From: Promethearchaeota archaeon
GTDB taxonomy: Archaea > Asgardarchaeota > Lokiarchaeia > Sigynarchaeales > SOKP01
Length of the DNA stretch: 37,247 nucleotides
Reading direction: 5' to 3'
Assembly (NCBI GenBank): GCA_019057775.1
Contig: JAHLWT010000143.1
Span: forward strand, 1-37,247
Position numbers and translations under genes: made by a program. Position 1 is the first letter of the stretch. The number at the start of each line of letters is the position of its first letter. The notes below the pieces were generated by a model. That model had not been told where the DNA came from, did no database searches, and saw only the letters and a program-made list of their open reading frames with translations. Of this stretch, positions 32,651 through 37,247 are shown in pieces.

Positions 32651-32857
32651 TTGTCAAACAACGATAAAAATAACCTAATAACTGAGATAAAGGAGCTAAT
32701 GATTCCTATGCGTAGGCAAACGAGAAGCTATGACTCCTTTACTGCTAATAAGGTCGTAGACAGACTACTTTTAAGGCTTGGTATAATTGCTATAATAGGG
32801 TTGTTAGGTTTTATTGTTATAAGAGATTCTACCCGTAATAAAAATTGTAGGTGTTAG
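32651..32857 (+). CDS. Small tail-anchored membrane protein (68 aa), TTG start
   Basis: TTG 32651 with GATGAT upstream. A polar N-terminal half is followed by a C-terminal membrane helix (LGIIAIIGLLGFIVI, about 43-57) and a short basic, Cys-containing tail (KNCRC). The layout matches the protein at 33194-33400 (polar head, one TM, Cys/Lys tail), so the two may be paired envelope or tail-membrane proteins. Confidence 0.6.
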   Translation: MSNNDKNNLITEIKELMIPMRRQTRSYDSFTANKVVDRLLLRLGIIAIIGLLGFIVIRDSTRNKNCRC

Positions 32858-32878
32858 AAAAGGGAGTGAGTAAGAATA

Positions 32879-33184
32879 ATGCTGAAAAAAAATGAGTTTA
32901 AAAAGGTTGTTACAAGAGTAGGTAAGCAAGTAATTAAAAAAGGTTTCAATCAAAAATCGTTTCAAAAAGCTCTTGAATTAGGTGTAAAAACTCTTCTTGA
33001 AAATGGTATGGGAAATCCAAATTTTGATTTTAATGAATTTGATGTGGAACTTGACAATTATTTGATTCTAATATCTAGAGCTTTTAACGGTGAATTTTCA
33101 CTTAAGGAATTGGAATCGTCTATATCCTCTGAAATGAAGGATTTTATGATATACATTTTAAAACAATATCTAAATAAGAACTGA
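32879..33184 (+). CDS. Unknown 101-aa helical protein
   Basis: ATG 32879 with AGGGAGTGAG upstream. A basic N-terminal half (KKVVTRVGKQVIKKGFNQKS) and an acidic C-terminal half (FDFNEFDVELDNYLILISRA), with no cysteine pairs or membrane segment. Family unknown. It lies between two single-TM genes in the same tight run. Confidence 0.6.
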   Translation: MLKKNEFKKVVTRVGKQVIKKGFNQKSFQKALELGVKTLLENGMGNPNFDFNEFDVELDNYLILISRAFNGEFSLKELESSISSEMKDFMIYILKQYLNKN

Positions 33185-33193
33185 GATAAAATA

Positions 33194-33400
33194 ATGGTAA
33201 ATAAAGAAAATGAGAGAGAGGTATTAGAGAGAGAATATAGAAGATTAGACCAATTAGAAAGCAGAAGGTACTCACATAAACCCTCTAATTCTTATAAAAC
33301 TGTTTTCATGACATTAATGGGAGTCCTAGGAATAGGTTGTTTTGGGATGCTTGTGTGGATACTAGGGCATAAATCTGGAAAAAATACATGTAAACGCTAG
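33194..33400 (+). CDS. Small tail-anchored membrane protein (68 aa)
   Basis: A charged helical head (ENEREVLEREYRRLDQLESR) is followed by one membrane helix (VFMTLMGVLGIGCFGMLVWI, about 37-56) and a short basic tail with one Cys. It is similar in layout to the gene at 32651. The stop codon is followed directly by the Shine-Dalgarno of the next gene. Confidence 0.6.
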   Translation: MVNKENEREVLEREYRRLDQLESRRYSHKPSNSYKTVFMTLMGVLGIGCFGMLVWILGHKSGKNTCKR

Positions 33401-33409
33401 GTGATACTG

Positions 33410-34072
33410 TTGACAGATGTAAAATCCCTTAGTATTGACGACCTAAAAAAGGGTATACAAGAAAAAAAGAATAGTATATTAAAGAAAATAAATTCTGTTC
33501 GTTCTAAAAACCCCATAGATAAATTTACTTCTATTGATGATTTACTAAGAGAAACTATAGCATCTCTAAAAGATTTAACTCAGGAACAAGAAGTAACAAA
33601 TAAGATACTAATCGCTATGTATATCCAAGAAGGAGCAGACGGCTCTATGACTGCTAAACCTATTGCGGGAGTTGATACCTCAGCTATATTACAAGGCTTA
33701 AGAGGGGGCGATGATTATCGAACCTTAAACAAAATTATCTATAATGAAATAGGCGATAACACTATTTTGGAAGTTAATGGTTCGGGTATAATTGACGTAA
33801 TCAAATTTGTTAGCTCTACATCAACAGTAGATAATAAAGATTATTCCGTGCGTATTTGGTGTGATGCTACAATACTCTATGCTAATACTTGGACTGAGTT
33901 AGAAGCTCGGACTCCTAATGAGCGTGGAATGGTTTGCTATGAGGATATTATAAATTTGGAATATATCTTAATGTTTAAAACAATTTCATATACAGAAGGC
34001 TTTAAAATTGAGGTCTACGATTCAAATGCTACATTGACTATGGCTCAAATTAAATATCATGAGAGAGTTTAG
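33410..34072 (+). CDS. Probable structural (tail/adhesion) protein
   Basis: 220 residues from TTG 33410, which lies 4 nt after the strong AGGTGAT; the in-frame GTG at 33401 is inside that Shine-Dalgarno and is less likely. Residues 1-65 are helical (SIDDLKKGIQEKKNSILKKI). Residues 110-220 are beta-rich and look like a small jelly-roll or sandwich domain (NTILEVNGSGIIDVIKFVSS; YSVRIWCDATILYANTW; FKIEVYDSNATLTMAQI). A helical stem with a C-terminal beta domain, next to a tailspike-like gene, suggests a particle-bound adhesion or baseplate protein. The family is not identified. Confidence 0.65.
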   Translation: MTDVKSLSIDDLKKGIQEKKNSILKKINSVRSKNPIDKFTSIDDLLRETIASLKDLTQEQEVTNKILIAMYIQEGADGSMTAKPIAGVDTSAILQGLRGGDDYRTLNKIIYNEIGDNTILEVNGSGIIDVIKFVSSTSTVDNKDYSVRIWCDATILYANTWTELEARTPNERGMVCYEDIINLEYILMFKTISYTEGFKIEVYDSNATLTMAQIKYHERV

Positions 34073-34080
34073 GTGATATT

Positions 34081-35817
34081 ATGTCAAGTCTAAAAAAAGA
34101 ATGGCTCAGATTAATGAACATGCATAAAGTAATTGGTGATGAGTTTCCTGAATATATTGCTTATCAACAACAAATAATATATAATGTTCTTGAAGATATA
34201 CATTCAGTAGGTTCGGCAACCGAACTACAATCTGCTATTGACCAAATTGCTACAAGTGGAGAGGCAGGAACTATATTTATAGAGGCGGGGACACATATTA
34301 TAGCTACGACAATTGATATAGATGGAGGTGGTTCGTATGTTATCTACGGACATGGTGATAATACGGTTTTGGAAGCTGTGGATGGTATTTCGATATTCAA
34401 TATAACTAATGCTGAATCTGTTGTTATTGAATTAATAAAATTAGACTTAAATAATTATACTGCTGATACTCAAGGAATTATAGTAAATGAGGCAAGTAAT
34501 AAAGTTGTTATCATTGATAATATTACTATTGATGGAGATGGAGTTAACGGGTATGGTATTGAACTACAATCGAATAATTGTAGAATTACTAATTGTAATA
34601 TAACCGATATGAATTATGGAATCAATATAGATGGAGATAATAATAAAATTAATGGTAATGTTGTAAATACAAATCAAATAGGAATAAATCTAACTATTAA
34701 TTCAGATTTGAATTATATAAAAGAGAACAGTTTAACGGGAAATACTGTTCAATGGAGTGATAATGGAACTAATAATGATATTGAATATCGTTGTTTTTCT
34801 GTTCAGGATATTCAAGACGCTATTGACTCTATCGCTGCGAAATCTGGTATTATCCATATAATCTCTGGAATAATAACTCTCGCAGCAACTATTGATGTCG
34901 ATGGTGGTGGAGATTATATAATTGAAGGTGAAGGGAATGATACAGTTCTTACTACCGTTGGGGATATTACTTGTTTTAGTATATCTTCTATTAAGAGATG
35001 TGAATTAAGAAATTTTATTATTGATGTTAGTTCGTTAACTACAGATACTACACGCATTATTGATATACCAGCAGTAAGTACAATTGGTAGACTAATATTA
35101 AATAGATTAGAGATATTGGGGGATGGTGATGAAAAGGGTATTGGATTATATATTGATAATCAAGCCTCTGAAAATTATTTTATAACTGATAATTTATTTA
35201 AAGAGTTATACCAAGGTATAGTTGTTGATGGGGCAAATGATATTACAATTATATATAATACTATAGAACAATTAGCCAATAATCCTATATATTTTTTCGG
35301 TTTTAGTAGTCAGATTATAATTAGTAATAATTACATCGTAACCTGTGCTAACAATCTATACCTTAATGTAATGGCACATTGTAATATTTCTCATAATTAT
35401 ATAGTTGGTTGTGATGATAATCTTAGATTGCAAAGTGTATCTAATAGTATAATTCAAGGTAATATAATTGACGGTAATCCGACTTTTAGTGGTGCTGGTG
35501 ACATAGCTGGAATCTACATAGCTGGTGGTGATGAAAATATAATATCAGGAAATCAAGTTCATTGGGTTAAAAATACGGGTGTTGGGGATGGTTATGGAAT
35601 ATTTCTTACTGTTGGTAGTAATGATAATATTGTTGGAGAAAATTCTGTTTCTGATTGTGGTATAGATTATTTGGATAACGGTACTGATACAGTCCTTTTT
35701 GGTGATGATACCGCCTACGGAGCTGGTTGGAACGGAGATAAGGGGACTCCAACTAAGAATGCGGTGTATGATAAATTAAAAGATTTAGATGATAGATTAA
35801 TAGCACACGGGATATAA
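34081..35817 (+). CDS. Tailspike-like right-handed beta-helix protein
   Basis: 578 residues with a GGTGAT Shine-Dalgarno. After a helical N-terminus (1-42) come two copies of a pectate-lyase/NosD-type beta-helix module. Copy 1 starts at SATELQSAIDQIA (45-57), with TTIDIDGGGSYVIYGHGDNT; copy 2 starts at SVQDIQDAIDSIA (240-252), with ATIDVDGGGDYIIEGEGNDT. Each copy ends in a DNGT-containing segment (228-231 and 532-535). The C-terminus GWNGDKGTPTKNAVYDKLKD (549-568) is the motif that closes many phage tail fibres. It probably binds or cleaves host surface glycans; no catalytic residues can be assigned by eye. It is the best evidence that the element makes a particle. Confidence 0.85.
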   Translation: MSSLKKEWLRLMNMHKVIGDEFPEYIAYQQQIIYNVLEDIHSVGSATELQSAIDQIATSGEAGTIFIEAGTHIIATTIDIDGGGSYVIYGHGDNTVLEAVDGISIFNITNAESVVIELIKLDLNNYTADTQGIIVNEASNKVVIIDNITIDGDGVNGYGIELQSNNCRITNCNITDMNYGINIDGDNNKINGNVVNTNQIGINLTINSDLNYIKENSLTGNTVQWSDNGTNNDIEYRCFSVQDIQDAIDSIAAKSGIIHIISGIITLAATIDVDGGGDYIIEGEGNDTVLTTVGDITCFSISSIKRCELRNFIIDVSSLTTDTTRIIDIPAVSTIGRLILNRLEILGDGDEKGIGLYIDNQASENYFITDNLFKELYQGIVVDGANDITIIYNTIEQLANNPIYFFGFSSQIIISNNYIVTCANNLYLNVMAHCNISHNYIVGCDDNLRLQSVSNSIIQGNIIDGNPTFSGAGDIAGIYIAGGDENIISGNQVHWVKNTGVGDGYGIFLTVGSNDNIVGENSVSDCGIDYLDNGTDTVLFGDDTAYGAGWNGDKGTPTKNAVYDKLKDLDDRLIAHGI

Positions 35818-35820
35818 ATT

Positions 35821-36078
35821 ATGAAAGAAAGTACAAAAACGAGTTTAAGAGTTTTAGGGAAAATGGGAGTAGGTTTGGTTTCTGTTATTGGATGGCTTAC
35901 AATAACAAAGCTTATACGTTATGCAAAATGGAGGAGTGATATCTATGGACAAACAACAGTACATTTCAATAAACATAATGAAATGGATTTAGAACTTGTC
36001 GTGTCTCATATTATCCTTTTATTCATAACGGGGTTCTCTATTTACGATATTATCAAATATATAAAATCTACATATTAA
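35821..36078 (+). CDS. Small two-TM protein (85 aa)
   Basis: Starts 3 bp after the tailspike gene. Membrane helices are at about 14-30 (MGVGLVSVIGWLTITKL) and 61-80 (VVSHIILLFITGFSIYDI), separated by a polar loop of about 30 residues. A holin-like or virion membrane role is possible given its size and position after the adhesion gene, but other small membrane proteins look the same. Confidence 0.6.
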   Translation: MKESTKTSLRVLGKMGVGLVSVIGWLTITKLIRYAKWRSDIYGQTTVHFNKHNEMDLELVVSHIILLFITGFSIYDIIKYIKSTY

Positions 36079-36170
36079 AAATATGCTAACTGAGAATTCC
36101 TACAATCATTTAAACCGTTAGAGTATAAAGAGAAAGAAAATAGAAAGAATACCGAAAATGAGTAAAGAAT

Positions 36171-36521
36171 ATGGAAGACAATAATAAAAAGTTGAATGGT
36201 TTTTTCATGTGTCCCTTTTGTGGAGAAATAACAATCCAGCACTGTGACCAACATACAAACTTTTGCGAGAGTAATCCTAACCGTAAAAAGAGAAAGAAGC
36301 CTATATATAGAGTGGATGAGAAGCTCTATACCTATACTAAAGAATATTTAAAAACCAATAAAAATCTTAATACTAGAAATCTTGCAAAAGATTATTATAA
36401 TACTAATAATACGCAAGGACTCACTTATGGTTTTACTCGTGTATTAAAACTTTTAGAGACAAAGGGTATCATAAAAAAGAACAGTAAAACCACTTACATA
36501 AGAAAAGAAAGTGATAAATAG
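36171..36521 (+). CDS. Zinc-finger protein with C-terminal winged-helix-like domain
   Basis: 116 residues. CPFCGEITIQHCDQHTNFCE (residues 14-33) carries C14, C17 and a further His/Cys cluster, giving one zinc site. A basic linker (NRKKRKKP) is followed by a helical domain with HTH character (LNTRNLAKDYYNTNNTQGLT; RVLKLLETKGIIKKNS). Likely a DNA-binding regulator of the element. It has its own AT-rich leader of 92 bp. Confidence 0.7.
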   Translation: MEDNNKKLNGFFMCPFCGEITIQHCDQHTNFCESNPNRKKRKKPIYRVDEKLYTYTKEYLKTNKNLNTRNLAKDYYNTNNTQGLTYGFTRVLKLLETKGIIKKNSKTTYIRKESDK

Positions 36522-36935
36522 ATGATTATTGGAACGAATATGACAATTCTGAGATTATTGATTAGTTTATAATTTATTCATAGATTAATAACCTATCCCT
36601 TAATATCAGCATTCAAATATCTTTGTATAACTTCATAATCTTGACACAAATATGAGTGTTTATAAAATGATAATTGTTATAAAAGACCGACAAAACTCTA
36701 AGAAATTAGTCGGCAAAGAAACAATAAAAATCCAAATCAAAAATATAGTATATAGAAAATTGACTTTAGATAAATGGTTGTAGTGGGCTACATATCAAAA
36801 ATCAAAAATCAACATCTATATAATATCTATATTACTTTTTTTTTATTTTTAAACTTTTCTCCAATAAGCTTAATAGTTATTAAATCGCTTTAAAATCAAA
36901 TAAACCTTCAAAAAAAGAAAAAATTAATGGGGGGC
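36522..36935. other. 414-bp gene-free stretch near the right end
   Basis: No defendable gene. It contains a hairpin CCGAC/GTCGG (36687-36691 and 36709-36713), a short direct repeat ATCAAAA (about 36797-36811), and T-rich DNA at 36836-36860 that could end transcripts from either side. No tRNA gene or obvious attachment repeat matching the left flank was seen. Confidence 0.5.
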
Positions 36936-37220
36936 TTAATGATAACGAAATAAGTTATCGCAATATATATGTTTATCAAACATTTCTATATTAAATGATG
37001 GTGATACATCTTTAAGGAACTTCATAAGTTCTTCTCTTTTCTCTAATATTAATCTAATAATACCATTCTTTTCGCTTTTTGTTCGGTTTATGGTCGACCA
37101 GCTCAACGCCTTGCATATATTATTAGCAACATCCAAGACAAGTTCATACTCAACAGCATCTTCTATAGTAGAATGTTCGGTATTATATTTGGTCTTATAT
37201 TTTTTTATTTCTTCGGGCAT
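36936..37220 (-). CDS. Unknown 94-aa protein on the minus strand
   Basis: This is the only minus-strand gene of the element region. From ATG 37220 it reads MPEEIKKYKTKYNTEHSTIE; an in-frame TTG at 37238 is less likely. A helical core (DAVEYELVLDVANNICKALS; IIRLILEKREELMKFLKD) is followed by a His/Tyr/Cys-containing tail. A lone divergent small gene often encodes a repressor or an integrase-linked factor, but no HTH is evident. It could also be the first host gene after the element. Confidence 0.6.
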   Translation of the reverse strand: MPEEIKKYKTKYNTEHSTIEDAVEYELVLDVANNICKALSWSTINRTKSEKNGIIRLILEKREELMKFLKDVSPSFNIEMFDKHIYCDNLFRYH

Positions 37221-37247
37221 TATAAATAGAGTTAACAAAACGAGCTT

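Overview
This AT-rich window (roughly 30% GC by eye) comes from an archaeon. It carries an archaeal-type methionine adenosyltransferase, the box C/D RNP pair fibrillarin and Nop5, an Lsm protein, an RNase HII, an archaeal HTH regulator family, and probably leaderless genes with TATA boxes close to the start codon. Two AN1 zinc fingers fused to membrane-protease folds, a LITAF-like split zinc ribbon and an SMC/kite-like gene cluster suggest an Asgard lineage (Lokiarchaeia-like). That placement is inferred, not proven.

Region 1 (1-7437) is one co-directional block: a zinc-ribbon protein, two unrecognised helical proteins, a classical AAA+ ATPase, a coiled-coil protein, a coiled-coil protein whose ends look like a degraded SMC/Rad50 head, and a small tandem winged-helix (kite/MAGE-like) protein. 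I read this as a possible undescribed SMC-like complex in which a AAA+ motor might replace the lost ABC ATPase.

Region 2 (7472-20097) is housekeeping chromosome. It holds Lsm, HypB, an AN1-rhomboid pseudoprotease, an AN1-site-2 protease, hexapeptide-repeat membrane acyltransferases, small zinc-ribbon proteins, mat divergent from an XRE-CBS regulator across a 15-bp palindrome, a second HTH regulator, rnhB, and the convergent nop5-fibrillarin pair. The rnhB gene is interrupted exactly inside its catalytic GRG motif by a 30-nt hairpin-forming insert with an in-frame TAG.

Region 3 (about 20.1-37.2 kb) is a mobile element of viral character. A 750-bp AT-rich stretch with two 38-bp direct repeats leads into about thirty mostly tiny genes, nearly all on the plus strand. 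Many have strong Shine-Dalgarno sites (GGTGA/GAGGT) that are weak or absent in the first two regions. Recognisable parts are a ribbon-helix-helix regulator, a D5/P4-type SF3 helicase followed by an origin-like repeat region, two HMG-box-like small proteins, winged-helix regulators, several single-TM proteins, and a beta-helix tailspike-like protein ending in a phage tail-fibre C-terminal motif. No integrase, terminase, capsid or polymerase is recognisable, so this is either part of a provirus or an unfamiliar virus or plasmid. The right border is not visible.
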